NCBI GenBank assembly: GCA_013397115.1
Contig: VWZW01005507.1
Coordinates: 3,748,113 to 3,812,112, forward strand
Source: Edolisoma coerulescens
Taxonomy: Eukaryota > Chordata > Aves > Passeriformes > Campephagidae
DNA: 64,000 nucleotides
Reading direction: 5' to 3'
Shown: in pieces, positions 1-13,160 of the stretch
Position numbering within the stretch: position 1 is the stretch's first letter
How the letters are laid out: each line of letters starts with the position of its first letter
Made by a program: the position numbers and the translations under genes
The notes under the pieces: generated by a model
Seen by the model: only the letters and a program-made list of their open reading frames with translations
Database searches by the model: none
What the model was told of the DNA's origin: nothing

Positions 1-2033
1 AAAATTTAGAGCTTTCTTGAACACCTGTTATTTTGTTGGCATAGCAGATTTCCAAGGAACATCTAAAGCCTTATATTCAGTATTTAATCCTAGGTTTAAT
101 TATTCTTTTAGTTCTGCTTTATTATTTGCTTTCCTGGTATTATACCCAGTTCACACAACAAAGGCCAGAACTGGAAATTAAGGGAATCAATACCACACCT
201 CAGTTAAGAGTTAAGAGTAATTATCCTCAGCACATGGTAAAGAAAGCCTCCAGGCCACATTTCAATATCTAGAAAATATTAAAAATTAAAACAAGGTTCC
301 CTAAAAGTGACCTTTCAGCACTGATGTTGCCCTTAGAAATAAAACACTAAGGGAATCTGCACCGTAAAACTTTAGGACTGATGTCAAGTTTGAAATCATA
401 AGATCCGTTCCAGAAGGATGAGAGTAATAACCGAAAGGTAGCTCTGTCTGCTGAAGCACAGAGAGAATGGCTATAAAATCAAGAGATTGGTGATGGAGAT
501 GGCCAGAAGTTCTTTATAGATGTAATTTATGTATATAAAATCTATATTATACACATAGAAAAATCTTTCAGCTTCTACCATCGTTCCAAGCATTGCCAGA
601 CCTCATCAAGCACCCTGGGACACTGCATAGCTCTGAACTCAGACAGGAATTGCTCAGTTCTCACCAAATCATAGGATTTTAAAAATTGCCCATGGACACA
701 ACAGAACCAAGTGACAAAAGTCATTTATTTGTCCCTTTCCACCGGTCAAATGGAAGGTGGATTCTTTCAGCACTTCACCAAACACCCCTTCCCTGGCTTT
801 CCAGCCTCCCAGCTTCATCAGGCACATTTCTACCAGGCAAAGGAAAGGAAAGCTAAGGAGAAAGTTTATAAATGAACAGTTGCTGCATCAAGACAAACTC
901 TCACATCTGTCACAGTGACACTTGACAGCTGTAGCCATTACATTTCTGTCACAACTTCTACCTATATTGAAAGTGGGTCAGTATCACTTGGAAAACTGAC
1001 AGAACCGGGGCTTTGGCCACCTAATTTATTCCTCCTGGTGGTACTGGAGGAGGAATGATGTACACCCTTTGCACTGTCACAGAAATGAACTCAGAGAAAG
1101 AAAAAAACTTTGTGATGAGTTTTCTCCTATTATCATTCATTTTCAGGACTAGGAGGTTCATCATGCAGAGAACTCATATCCTCTTCATTGGTTTCATTTT
1201 TCTGAATGCCTCATCTTTGTCAGTTTTTGGTTGTATCAGTAAATTTACAGTGTTGCTGACAATTATAAGCCATGAACTCAAAGGTTTTTTCCAAGCACAG
1301 CTCTCTACTCCTGGAGATATCTGATGAACACAAAGATGAATGGAAAACATGCAGGAGGGAAATACAAGGGAAAACACTGAAATCTACAGACTGACAGGAG
1401 CAGCAGTTAATCAACAGTCTGTGCAAAACGAGGGCTATAGATTCCAGAGGTGATTAGACAACATAAACTTCCCATTAAAAATTGCTTCTCTTCTCATACC
1501 ACTGTCCTCAAAATGTTCTTGGGATGGGCAACACAATGGAAAATGTAGCACAGAAAAATACCTTCCCCCCATATGGTCTAGGCCTTAGAGCTCTGCAGAA
1601 CTCCACTGGCCTCAAAGGCTCATGTTATAATTGCAATGGAATTTAAAAGAACAAATTTTCAGAGTAATAAATAGCTCAAATAAATCTTAACCACTGCATG
1701 CTGAGAGGTCTTATCAGTATGTGTTCCTTACATCAATTATTTATAGAGACTTGGCATTTCATACCTGAAAAAAAGGCACTGGAATGTGGAGTTTAATAGC
1801 CACATTAAACATTTTTGGGGGAATTCATCACACATTAGAATAACTCTCATTCCTGGAAAAATACTGGTTTTTACATGGAATGTAAAGCACAGATCTAACA
1901 TTGCTCCAATGACTGCAGATCTACATTGTTAGAGCCAGCTGAGCTTCTGCTGAGCAACAGGCCCAGCCTAAGGACTAATCCACCGAGCCTAATTACCACC
2001 TACACAAGATAAATATCTAATTTTTCCTTTCAG
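1..2033 (+). other. EFEMP1 intron (3' part)
   Basis: Intronic sequence ending in a pyrimidine tract and CAG just before the first visible coding exon. It is AT-rich, with no exon-like frame flanked by splice sites and no repeat that I recognise. Open frames here (for example 1055-1324) lack any family resemblance. Confidence 0.6.
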
Positions 2034-2153
2034 ACATAAACGAATGTGATGCCAACAACCCATGTGCACAGCAGTGCTACAATATCCTGGGTTCTTTCAT
2101 CTGCCAATGTAATCCAGGCTTTGAGCTAAGCAGTGACAGAATCAACTGTGAAG
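2034..2153 (+). CDS. EFEMP1: EFEMP1 exon, calcium-binding EGF module
   Basis: One complete EGF module in a symmetrical phase 1-1 exon of 120 bp. It opens with DINECDANNPC and ends with RINCE; six cysteines are present. Acceptor is TTTCAG and donor is GTAAGA. Confidence 0.96.
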
Positions 2154-5100
2154 GTAAGACTTTTTTTTGTCTTGAAAAAGCAATTCTTTTCTTTTGTTTT
2201 CCTAGAAGCCTTACTGTGAACTAAGGGACAGAATTGAAGTGGAGACACTCTGTGGGCACAGTTCGTAGCCAAAAGCCTCAAGATACTTATTTTTTGTGGT
2301 ACAAATGGGGCTAATTCACACCTGAGTAGCTGCAGCTGCTTTCAGGTACAGGTTGGAATAGGTCTCTCTACAGCAAGTGCAAAACAGGACAGAGATTGCT
2401 GCACTTCATATCCCAAGTGGGAAGAAAGAGGTTTCTGAACCGTGATTGCACAAACTCCCTGGAATTGTGGGTGGTCTAATGCTGATGACCATTAAATGAA
2501 TCGGAAAGGAATGCACACCAAAAACAAGGGCAATTTGTGTGTTGTTAGGCTCCTCTGAAAACAAAACCTCCAATTTCTGATTTTAAGGGAGCGGCAATTG
2601 TGCTTTTGAGGTGCTTTGCAGCCTGTGTATACAAACAGCATGTCTCCTGATGATTATACAATCAACACTTTATTTCCTCTGCCAGAGGCTCCATAGGGGT
2701 GCCCTAATCTCCTTCTGGAGACACGATGACCTCACCCTCAGAGCCCATATCCTTTCTACCAGCCTTGGAGCCAGAGAGGTCCCTGCTTCACCGCTGTCCT
2801 CCCCAGCGAGCTGGAAGAGCTGTTACAGATCCTCCCTCTGCTAAGCCAAGCTGCTTAAGCTAATCCTATTTGAACAGAACAGGGAGCAGCAAGTATGCAG
2901 CCTCCAAGGACATCCCTGACCCCAGCCCAAGAGCTGGGCTCAGCTCAGAGGTAGTAGGAGGGAGCTCTGTGCTTTCCAAGCCAATCCCCTCCCCTTGATA
3001 GGTTTAAATTCATTTCCAGTTGATGGCATACACTGTTCAGTTCTGTTTCACACCAGGCTTTCCTCACGAGGGACTGATGGATACACAAGGATAAAAAAGC
3101 AGGAGAATGGCATCCACTGATTATTATTAGAAGGCAAAAAAACCCTTTCCCTCCTTCCCAGAGAGCTACTCCACGAGCACAGGACACAAGTACAAAGGCA
3201 ACATTTTTGCCTTACTAACTAATCTCACAGCTGTGAGTTTTTTCCTCAAAGTCATCACATTTTGGAATACTACAAGTATACACAATTTCAAGAGTTATTT
3301 TCCCAAACCTGTTCTGAAGTCTAGCTTCTGCTTCCTCACATCCAAAATTCTTCTTTTGGAGGATTACTAACAAAACCCCAGTAGAACCCACCCTTCCATT
3401 CTCAAGGTGTTAAACAGCACATTTCAGGTTTTGGATAATGCTTTTTAGCCAGATGTTTTTTTCCAACGTTTAACTATTATGTTTAGTTTTGTAACAAGGT
3501 AAATTTTAGAAGCCAATAACATGAAGCTCTTTTGCTCTCTGCAGACACTGATGAATGCAGAACCTCAAGTTACATATGTCAGTACCAGTGTGTCAACGAG
3601 CCAGGAAAGTTCTCCTGTGTGTGCCCTGAAGGATACCAGGTAGTAGGAGGCAGGACATGCCAAGGTAAGTGCCCGCCCCTTGGCAGGCTCAGCCCTGCAC
3701 TATTTACACCATTTCAGGCAAGGCTAAGGGTGCTTGCCAGCTAAATGGTTATATTTTGTGACAGGATTACTGTGCTGTTAGCAGAAGATATGTTGACAAA
3801 GCAGTTGATGATTCATTAAATATCTTATAATCTCATTTGAATCCCTCAACTCAAACTCCAAGTCCTTTGGATTCCTAGGACAAAATTTCAGTTTTTGCAA
3901 CCTGCAGGTAAAACTTGTCTTGGGTGTTAAGGCAGTGGCTTTAATTTGAGATAAACATCCCTGACTAAAATCAGGTCACTTTTTACAGACATGAAACATG
4001 GCTTTATATCATGTTTCTTTTCAGAGAGGTTCCTAAATCCAATCACAGTAGAAATTAAAGATATGTTTCTTCTGATAACAGGAGAAAAAAAATGCAAGCC
4101 TTCAGCAGCTTAGATAATTCGCATGTAGAAAAATAAATGTTCTGGCCAGGTGCCACCAAATGCCAGGATTTTCAAGTTTGTGGTTTTTCCTCAGTGGTGC
4201 TAAAAGTCTCTGCATCTTATTAGAGAATATTGCAGAACAATATATTAAGTGCAAGAACTATTGCTTCTGTAATGCAGAACCTGATTTAACAGTCAGTGTT
4301 TTTAGAAATAAAGAGGTGCAATAATTAGGGGCAGAAAATATGAGAAAATAAGTCTTCTTTATCTTTCCCTTTTTAAGAACAGCAGCTGAGCATTGCGGGA
4401 TGGTTGATTTAAGCATCGAAAAACCTGTTTGTGCCTTCCAAGAGATTACATTTGAATAAAGCCTTTCTGTGCCTGTGTGAAATTCAGGAGACCATGTGGG
4501 TAGACAGTGGGGCTCTGGCACTGACAGGAAATAGAGCATTAATACAGTGCAAGGCTCACAGTCCCCAGCTCCCTTCAGGGTTCTTTTCCCAGGCAAAAGA
4601 AGCTCTACTTTGCACAATAAGCGAGTTTTCACTATTCCTTTTGAAGCTATTTTAGTTAAAATGTAGCCATTAATGAAGCATTTTAGACCATGAAACCAAA
4701 ATTATTCAAAATGAGAAGATGCAAAAGGCAGGAAAACAATTCTTCCTTGAGACCTTTTTCCTGTCTTCAGGACATCTTCTGCTGTAAAATCATTCTTTGC
4801 TAATTATGAACATGACAGCATTTCCACAGTTACATTACATATGATTAATGTGCACCTCCAGTCAACTAAAAACATTCAGTCTTGCTTAACACTCAATAAA
4901 CAAGTTTATTCCACTTCTGCGTGGAGAAACCCTTTATAGCCAGGTCCCAGAAAACAAGACAAGGACATGGAACGCCGATGGGTTTCAACACAAGCAGGTT
5001 TTTTTTGTAGTACCTTTGCAGCAAGCCCATTTCCATCTGCTTTGACACAGTCCCTTCTCCTTTCTCCTAGATATAAATGAGTGTGAGACCACTAATGAAT

Positions 5101-7568
5101 GCAGAGAGGATGAAATCTGCTGGAATTACCACGGAGGGTTCCGTTGTTACCCCAGAAATCCTTGTCAAGAGCCCTACGTCCTTACCTCGGAGAAGTAAGG
5201 GAAAAATTAACTCTTGTGTTTTCAGGCTCATCCTCGAGAGGGGACATGAGGGAACGAACCAGAAAACGGTATTTGAATGTCTTTTCATGTGCTTTCACCC
5301 CTGTTCGTGTGGCAGCCGCTGCGTGTGCCCGGTGTCCAACGCCATTTGCCGGGAGCTGCCCTACTCGGTGGTGTACAAGTACATGAGCATCCGCTCCGAC
5401 AGGACCGTGCCCTCCGACATCTTCCAGATCCAGGCCACCACCATCTACCCCAATACCATCAACACCTTCCGGATCAAGTCCGGCAACGAGAACGGAGAGT
5501 TCTACCTGAGGGTGAGTATTGGGGGCAGTCAGACCCTGCTTCCACACTGCCTTGTCCTCGTGACAACCCCAAACGTCCCCATGGGCCTTCCACAGCACCC
5601 CACAGTTCAGCAGCTTTTTGGTGCTTCCCTACTAAGTGTGCTTGGTTTCCAGTTGTTAACAAGCCTTTTACTTTCCTACCTGAAAACCCTAAACTGTCAC
5701 TCCAGCTGTTTCTTTCAAACTCAGGAATATTTAGCAATCCTGGGACACCCGTGTCAGATTCACATGAAATCCCTCCCTGCCTTCCCCTCTCTGTACCGAC
5801 ACACCAGGTAAATCTATTTAGGACACAATCATAGAAAGATTCCTTGTACAATTACCTTAATTACATTTCTCATTTTGCAAAAGAAGAAATCAATAACAGC
5901 ATTCTAGAAATCTGTGCCCCATCCCAAGCTAAGCTCAGGCTAACTTACAGTGGTTTTATGTTGAGACATAATTACACCTTTATTTCCCATAGTAAAAACC
6001 AAGGAAGTTCAAATTACTTGGGACAGGAGTACTTCCTGTTGGTGTGGTGCATCCAAGCAGATACACATGAATGGGAGTGTCTAGAACATCTGCTTTGTAA
6101 GGGGTTCTTTTTTTTGGAAGAAATCTCATTTTCTTGAACCCTCATAATATTTACAAATTCCTGGGAAATCTTTTTCCTTTGTATGTGGCTTTACACTCAG
6201 TAAAACAATCAACAGAGAAAGCTTCTACCAGAAATACATTAATTGGAAAGTTTTAATTTTTAATTATTTTCCTTCAAAACAGGAGATACGGGGCTTTTGA
6301 TAGTACATCCAACAAGTGTACCAAGCTATGGCACTGCCATTTGCACCATGTTTACCCGAGGTGGGAACAGGGAACTACTCATCCCTTTATCATTTGTTGT
6401 GACATAACAAATCCATGGAAAAGCACTGCATTACAGGTTACACATCAAAACCCCCTAACTACCCCCAAAATACAAACTAATTGCTTAAAATAAAAACACG
6501 ATCACTGCAGGTCCCACTTGGGTTAGACCCCAGTGTGGCCCTCAGACTGACCCCTGGAGTAACAATTCCCATCTCCTGTTGCCACCCAACAAGAAATCAC
6601 AGGCCTTAAATAAGGAAGCACATGTTTATTCCTGCCAGGGGTCTGTGGTAAACAAAAGCTTACTTGGAAGTTATTCCTACTGCTTTAGTAAAATGCTGAG
6701 CTGGCTCCTGGATGCAGCAGATGGATTGGATTCATCTGTGCACCCAACTCATGTGACACAGGGAGAAAATATTTGTAGTAGGGGAAGGCAGAGATGGAGT
6801 TGACCCTTTTATCATCATCTAGAAATGACAAAGCTATTTGACAAACAAGCAGCACAACACCACCAAGGCCTGTCAGTGTTCCCCAGCAGCACGATCCCAG
6901 ACTGGGGAAAGTACAAAGTGGGGATGGCAATAGGTACACACCAGTTGCAAACATTCCCAGTGTTTACAAGGACAGCACAACTTCTGGACTATGAGCCACA
7001 AGACAGACTTTTGAGTTTCCCTCCACTGAACAAGCTACCTCACTGTTAAAGACATTAGGGCTCTTGTTTTACTCATTCTCTCTCTATTTTAAAAGCTGGT
7101 GGATGGGGTTAAAAATGAAGGCCATCCTGGGATAGATTACCACTTCCCACGTCCTTTGGGAGAGTCAGCATAACCAGGAACAGATTTTGCAGCACAGTTT
7201 ATTCCTCTGGGCCTGAGTCAGGTGGAGTTTTCCCTGCAGCAAAGCCAGGTGTGAGATTAGTCATGGCCACTTGGAAGTGTTAAAAGAAGCCTTGCCTCGT
7301 GCATGCCTGTGCTGAGACAGCCTCGCGCAGCGTGGTGACAGCAGTGCTGACGCCGCTGGGCGCTGCTGCGGGCTGGACTGAGCTGGGCTCTGTTGTGGTG
7401 TTGTTGCAGCAAACCAGCGCCGTGAGCGCCATGCTGGTGCTGGTGAAGTCCCTCTCAGGACCCAGGGAGCACATTGTGGACCTGGAGATGCTGACAGTGA
7501 ACAGCCTGAACTACCGCACGAGCTCGGTGCTCAGGTTAACGATCATAGTGGGACCTTACGCCTTTTAG
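2034..7568 (+). CDS. EFEMP1: EFEMP1 (fibulin-3), C-terminal part, five coding exons
   Basis: Secreted extracellular matrix glycoprotein with tandem calcium-binding EGF modules and a C-terminal fibulin module; the family is known to bind TIMP3 and elastic-fibre components. Coding exons 2034-2153, 3545-3664, 5071-5194, 5316-5511 and 7410-7568 join in frame to give 239 residues and a TAG stop. Two complete six-cysteine EGF modules open with DINEC and DTDEC. An atypical last EGF module opens with DINEC and runs through NRCVCP. It is followed by the fibulin module ending in RLTIIVGPYAF. All junctions are AG/GT with matching phases. The Arg codon at 5317-5319 corresponds to the human residue 345 altered in malattia leventinese. 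The signal peptide and first EGF modules lie upstream of the window. Identity is firm because long stretches match what I know of fibulin-3 rather than EFEMP2. Confidence 0.96.
3545..3664 (+). CDS. EFEMP1: EFEMP1 exon, calcium-binding EGF module
   Basis: Second 120-bp phase 1-1 exon, encoding DTDECRTSSYICQ through GGRTCQ with six cysteines. The calcium-site consensus D-x-D-E is kept, with Thr at the free position. Confidence 0.96.
5071..5194 (+). CDS. EFEMP1: EFEMP1 exon, start of the atypical last EGF module
   Basis: 124-bp exon encoding DINECETTNECREDEICW to PYVLTSEN. The final Asn codon is split across the next, very short (121-bp) intron. Confidence 0.95.
5316..5511 (+). CDS. EFEMP1: EFEMP1 exon, end of last EGF and start of fibulin module
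   Basis: 196-bp exon encoding RCVCPVSNAICREL through NENGEFYLR. The first full codon, CGC, is the residue-345 arginine. All but three of its 65 complete codons end in G or C, unlike the exon before it. Confidence 0.96.
5512..7409 (+). other. EFEMP1 last intron
   Basis: 1.9-kb intron with GTGAGT donor and TTGTTGCAG acceptor. No repeat or embedded gene recognised. The 244-codon frame covering 5077-5811 is the exons plus intron read through and is not a separate gene. Confidence 0.7.
7410..7568 (+). CDS. EFEMP1: EFEMP1 terminal coding exon
   Basis: Follows TTGTTGCAG. It encodes QTSAVSAMLVLVKSL to the C-terminus VGPYAF and the TAG stop, completing the fibulin module. Confidence 0.96.
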   Translation, partial: QTSAVSAMLVLVKSLSGPREHIVDLEMLTVNSLNYRTSSVLRLTIIVGPYAF

Positions 7569-8071
7569 TGTTGCAATAACCCTCCGCTGGCACTCGCGGC
7601 AGCCAAAGAATATTATCGGAAAGAAAGCACTTACTATTTTTATTTATAGATTTTGCTCTCTTTTTTAAAAGAATTTGTTTAGTAAGTTGATATCTTTTAT
7701 TCGCACGTTACACCTGTAACTCCAAATTAGTAGATGTGTTCCATAGTATAACATGGGCATTGTCACTTTCTGTATAAAGATTTAAATCTTTTTTTATTAC
7801 CTTCCTTGGACTAGATACATACTACGCTTTTATATGTGAACTGTATGTTCATACTATCCTGTAAAACTTCACACACCCTTCCTAGCCAAATAGGTCATGC
7901 AATTTAAAAGTGATCTTCTGTTTTGTTTTTATTTTAAATTCTAATGCAGCTACACTGAATCTCAAAAAAGAAAAAAATTATGTAGTACGAATGATACACA
8001 AAGTAACGGTTATCTGATAAGCTAAAATATATTTCTTCTTTTTAACTACTTTGTAACAAAATGTAACAGTC

Positions 8072-8077
8072 AATAAA
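8072..8077 (+). terminator. EFEMP1 proximal poly(A) signal AATAAA
   Basis: Canonical hexamer about 500 bp after the stop codon, followed within 25 bp by a T/G-rich stretch. Confidence 0.55.
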
Positions 8078-8606
8078 AATCTATTTCTGTAGACATTTAT
8101 GTGCTATCACAGTTGGTTTTTCCGATCTGGGTTGGAGGTAAAGTTACATGGCATAAAATGCTTTGCATCAGGTTTTTGTATGCAGATTGTGCTAACCATA
8201 CCATGGAATAACATTATGCTCTCTCCAAGAAAAATAGACCATAGGAAGAAAATTTCTCCAACAAAGAAAGAAACTCCAAATTGGAAATCACCAGGCAGGG
8301 CACAAATGTCCGTGAGAACACTGTTGGTAGTTACTGGTCAGAAGGATGCAGCATTTTCAGACTGAAGTTAACATACTATTTTTCCAGAAATATTATGTTG
8401 TATACTAAGAATTGAGTGCATTTTCTTATTAAGTTATATCATTTTCAGGCACTCAGTCCTGTTCCTGCTCTTACACTCAGATGTATCATGTACAGTGTTC
8501 ATAAAATTTATTTCTAATTCAAGAACTAATAACATCTTTTGTAATATGTAAAATCTTATTTCTTGTTTAAAATGTAGCAGTTAATCCTTTGATGTACAAA
8601 ATTTTT

Positions 8607-8612
8607 AATAAA
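8607..8612 (+). terminator. EFEMP1 distal poly(A) signal AATAAA
   Basis: Canonical hexamer about 1.04 kb after the stop, followed by a T/G-rich tract with TATTGT and GGTCTATTTTGAGG. This is the last good signal before the sequence becomes less AT-rich. Confidence 0.6.
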
Positions 8613-8632
8613 GATCTCTTACCATATTGTAT

Positions 8633-11600
8633 TTGGTCTATTTTGAGGTAGTTTGTTACTGCTGCCATTATTGTCACGTACTGCGGGAGTTGGCAAAGCC
8701 ATGCTGAGGTCTGCACAGTCAGGGGGATCCAGATCTCAGCCCATACAGGATGAGTTCTTGGAAGACTAAAAACACAGTTCCTTTGTCGAAGGACGAGCCT
8801 GCTGCCTACTGAGATTTAGTTTTACTGACAGCAAAAGTTCACTCCAGAACAAAACTTAGAACAGGCCACAGCCACGGTGGTTGAGGGTGACACATCCCCC
8901 CGCCCGGGCAGACTGCAGAGCAGGACCCCAGTATCCAACCATCATTCCCTTCAGGAAGTCATTTGTGGCTTTAAGCAAATGCTGCATCTGCCAAAAGGGT
9001 GGGAGCACGTGGATGCAGCACAGGCCAGAAAATCGTGCTGGTGCTGGGCCACGTTCTTTGCCTGGGGCCCTGGAGCAGTGGGGTGAGACCCCGGGCACCC
9101 CTCGTCCCTCCCTGCTGGGAGGGGCTCACCAGTACAAATCCAGTCACTCTGTAGTGGGATTTAACTGGGATTTGCCATGGTGAAAAGTCTCTGATGCAGT
9201 TTGGCTTGTAGGGAGCTCCTTCCTCTCCCCAGAGAGATTCCTCCCCATTCATCACTACAAATCCACTTGGTCTGAAAGGCAACTCCTCATTCCACACAAG
9301 CACTGAGCAAAACACCTCCAGCCTCCTGCTCCTCCATGCAATTCCTGTGGCAAACAGCACACACTCACCTCCACAGGTCCTTTAATTAACTTCTTCTAGT
9401 GTAGGCTGTCCTCACAAATGAGCTGTGCTGCCCCTCAGGCATCCCCCTCCACCCCCAGCATCAGCACTGTCCTTTTACACCAACTTTTAACTTCCAAATG
9501 GTGCAATTCAGCATTGCCCACTCCAAGAAAATCAATTTTGGTGCTTTTAAGTTTAAAATGGGCAGTTCTCTCTTGAGAGGTGCCAAAAGGAGGCTCAAGC
9601 GGCTTTGCCTCCTTAAGACCCCAGACTTGAAGCGCACCAGGCTGGTCTCTGTAGCAAATTAAGGAACCTCAAATTATCCCTGAAGTCCCCAAGCTGCCAG
9701 GCTCTGCCCCAAGGATTTACTCTACCTTCAGGCTCTGCCAATTTTCACATCAGTTTCATCACCGGCACTTTTACATCTTTGCTCATCTGAGAGTGACCCA
9801 AAACTGATCATTATGTATACAAGTATTTATACACCACTCCAATGGCAGGAGCAGCAGAGGCAGCTGTACCTCACGCACATGCCCAAGCCATCCTCAGCCT
9901 GCACTGTTCTCCACACCTCACAGTGCTCAGATACACGGCTCAATCCATTTTATCTACACACAGCTGTCCTGCCAGCCCTGCTCCCTGTCTGTTTGCAATA
10001 CCCAGGTGTCTACCAGACCACTGAGAGCCCAGACTGGCTGAGTCAGAGGCTGTCACACAGCTCAGGAGTGCAGATCCAGCCACTTGTCACTCTTCTGCAG
10101 GTTGGCTGAGCCCGAAGGCCGTCACTGGGTGTGGGCAGCGCTTCCATGAGAGCCAGAGCTGCAATAACAGCAACCCCTCCAAACCAAAACAGCAGCAGAG
10201 CTGAGCTGTGCAGAAACTGGCAGGGGGTGGTTGGTTTTGTTTTGGGTAGGGGTGGGGTACATGACTGAGCCTGAACGGAGCCCACAGTCAGAACAAGAAG
10301 ATGGTTCAGAGCTTGAACAAGGAGAGCTTCTGTACACCAAAAAACCTGCACCTTTTTAGGAGGGAAACCTGCAGGTTCTCCAATTCTCTAGGCAAGCAGA
10401 GCTTCACCTGTTCCCTGAAAATTGTATGGAACTGCAGCAAACATGCAACAAGAGTTTGAAGAGCTACTTGGATTATAAGGGACACTAAAATCCCAAGAAA
10501 TTATATGAGAGCAGAGTGTTTGCTCAGCCTTCTCTGTATCCCGCTGCCATGACCATTACCAAGAGCACACTCCAGGAAGGATTCTCATATAAATCTGTCA
10601 ATGTTGGAGAAGAATCTAAATCAGGATCACATGCAAAGTTTAGTATCTTCTCAGAAACAGAAAACAGGGAGAAAGGAGAGAAAAAAAAATGGTACTGAGT
10701 AAACAGAACTTAAGGAAATCAAAATGCAAGTTCATTCACTTCCCCAGGACCACCTGAACACAGTGCAGTGGGATTATTTTGCTTGGAAGGCTCACAAATG
10801 CAAGTTTGTTGTTGAATCCCGTTTCCATGGCTGCAAAGAGTTGCTTGTGTTTTGAATGATCATCCGTGTTTCTAACTTTATAAGTCTCCTAATAAAATAT
10901 AGAACAGCTGCTGCCCCAGTCAGCTGTTGAGCATATGGAGCCCACCAGGGACAAAGCCCACTGTTAACACGGAGAATTATTTTTAACGTCCTCACATATC
11001 TAAACCTCCCCATCATCTCAGCAAAATGGCACAATTCCACACTTCCCAGCTGGGGGAACACCTGCGTCATGCAAAACTGAACTGGGCTGCATCTGCTACA
11101 AAAACCAATTTTATTTCATCTGGCCAGCAGAAAAAAGTGATCAGCCTCAGTGAATAGGGCAAAAAGTTAACTGTGTTTTATATCTGGGGAAAAGCAGATG
11201 TCTAGTTAAGATGTTTATACAGCAAACATTTCTGTATATATTAGGAGGAAAGAGAGCTGTTTAATAAAACAGGGTTGGGTTAGAGTTGCCAAAGCAAATT
11301 TGAAGGGCAGTACAACAGCTTTTGTCATTTTTGCATGGGAAAAGATGTAAAATCCTGTTTTATACTGATATCGATTATGTGCATTGCACAAGTAATTGTT
11401 TTAAGTAAGTGACCTCAAAGTTAACTCTTTAAAGCCTCACACTTACTGCATGTACTTGCTCAGCAGAAAAAGCTGCAAACATCATGCCACAGCAATATGA
11501 CAAGGTAGCATTGAAGGCACCCCCTGATTTATTCTCTGCTATCTCAGCAATCACCTTGATACTGGATGAGGGGCCAAGACACCCAGCCGTGCTTCCTGCA

Positions 11601-12929
11601 GACCAAAATACTGAAATGAGGTGAGCTCCAGGTTTTGTTTGCAAACACATTCACTCTGTCAGCCACATGCTGTTTCTTTTGAGATAAATTATTCTGCTTT
11701 TTCATCCAGAATCCCAAAGGTCCCAGAAGCAACATCAGTACTCTGCATCTCTGCCCCCTCAGAGAAATGCATCTGGATAATTAATATTTTAGAATGTTAA
11801 TAATATTTTTGTAATTTCTACATAACCACACAGTACATATATATTCAAACAGGAGAAAGGTTCAAAAGGTGCAGCTCTCAGTGCAGCACTCCAGCAGCTC
11901 CTGCCCTGCAAACCCCCTCCGCTGCACTTCATTGCATTGCTGTAATAAAACATCCATTTTTTTCTCTCCCCCCAACCCTTAAGACACCCCCTTAAAGCTT
12001 CTGCAGGTCCACAAAAACTCCCAAAGCAAAGGCGTGCCCCATCCCCATCCATACACCTGAACAAGCACACAGAAAGGCTTTCAAATGGAGCAGCCTGCCA
12101 GCTGACAGCGTTGACAAAAGCAACGTATTTATGCTGTTAAACTCTGAAACCACAGCCATGGAAGTTACACAGCCACCTCAAGGTTTAAATCCTGCCAGTG
12201 CCACTCCAGAAACATCTGAACCTGTGACCACCACCTCTGGAGGGTCACATTTTCTTGCAGTGGAGTGTTTCTGGAGTATCTCTGTGCAACATACAGGAAT
12301 GTTTCCTATACAGAATATATACAACAAACACCCAAGTGGGAAGTCAAAAGAGCAAAATTCTTGCAGGCGGCATGGAAACTAGGAAAACAAACAAATTTTG
12401 GAAGCTCAGAGCAAGGGCTGCAGAGGGGAAGCCAACATACCAAAGCAGCAGGGTAAAAGGCATTATTAAAATCAATAAGTCATTCTCTGAGAAGCTGAGG
12501 CTGTACATGAACAAGGCAAATGGAAATGTTCCTGAGCTCTGGAAGGTCACACGTGAAAACAAACACAGCAGGCCAAAGGAGAAACTTGCAAATGCCTGCA
12601 CTGGCAAATCAAAACTCTCCCAGTCACAGCAAAAGCAACATCCCAGGAGGCTGATGGGGCCAAGGGGGGACCCACACATCAGGGGGACAAGTAAAAAAAG
12701 ATACTGCCATGGCAAAAAAAAAAAAATGAAGTGAACCTTTCTGTTGCATGCCTGGAGGAGGAATTCGGCAGGACAGCACTGTGCCAGAGCTGCTCTTACA
12801 GGCAACGTATCAAAGGACCTGCCCCAGAGTAAGCAGTGGATAAAAGAAGGGGAACAGAACATTTTGCTAATGATATCCAGTTGTTCAGGTAAAGATGAGC
12901 ATCCTCGGGGAAACAGAGCCCTTACAGTG
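8633..12929. other. Intergenic spacer EFEMP1-PNPT1, part 1
   Basis: No gene or RNA gene recognised. Open frames on both strands are short, overlap one another, and lack family motifs or splice context. Base composition alternates between moderately GC-rich (8.9-10.3 kb) and AT-rich blocks. A 215-codon minus-strand frame at 12344-12991 lies opposite purine-rich DNA and is judged to be chance. Confidence 0.5.
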
Positions 12930-13160
12930 CTCTGAATATTGAGCAGGAAATGCCAAATAAAACCAAAGGGGATAAATGCAAAGTGATGCACATGCAGGAA
13001 GTTATCCCAGCTTTATTTGAACAGCAAAGGCCTCTGGACTGACCACCACGTCCCAGGAGAGCGTCAGGGTTATGGCAGACCATTCAAAGAGGAAACCACA
13101 ACTCCAGAAAGCTAATCCAGCATCAGGAATAACCGGGGATCAGAGCAGGGAATGAAGCTG
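12930..13160 (+). repeat. Degenerate CR1-like LINE fragment (possible)
   Basis: The stretch beginning GGATAAATGCAAAGTGATGC, then a PuPuACCACCACGTCCCAGGAG-type segment and AATCCAGCATCAGGAATAA, resembles the part of CR1/L3-type elements just before the 3' UTR. The copy is very diverged and boundaries are approximate. This is recognition by eye, not by alignment. Confidence 0.35.

Larger units (their letters stand above)
7569..8632 (+). other. EFEMP1: EFEMP1 3' UTR
   Basis: AT-rich untranslated region after the TAG stop, with many T runs and short AT-rich stretches. It holds two canonical polyadenylation hexamers, at 8072-8077 and 8607-8612, so shorter and longer mRNAs are possible. The end is placed about 20 bp after the second hexamer. 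Confidence 0.7.

Noticed and set aside
1021..1060. Imperfect inverted repeat ATTCCTCC ... GGAGGAAT in the EFEMP1 intron
   Set aside because: Short arms and a long loop; common by chance and without supporting context.
5077..5811. 244-codon + strand open frame
   Set aside because: It reads EFEMP1 exon sequence in a shifted frame and runs through introns; the correct frame with splice sites explains the region.
12344..12991. 215-codon minus-strand open frame
   Set aside because: It lies opposite purine-rich DNA, is rich in Phe/Leu/Ser as expected from that composition, and partly overlaps a decayed CR1-like segment. No domain recognised.
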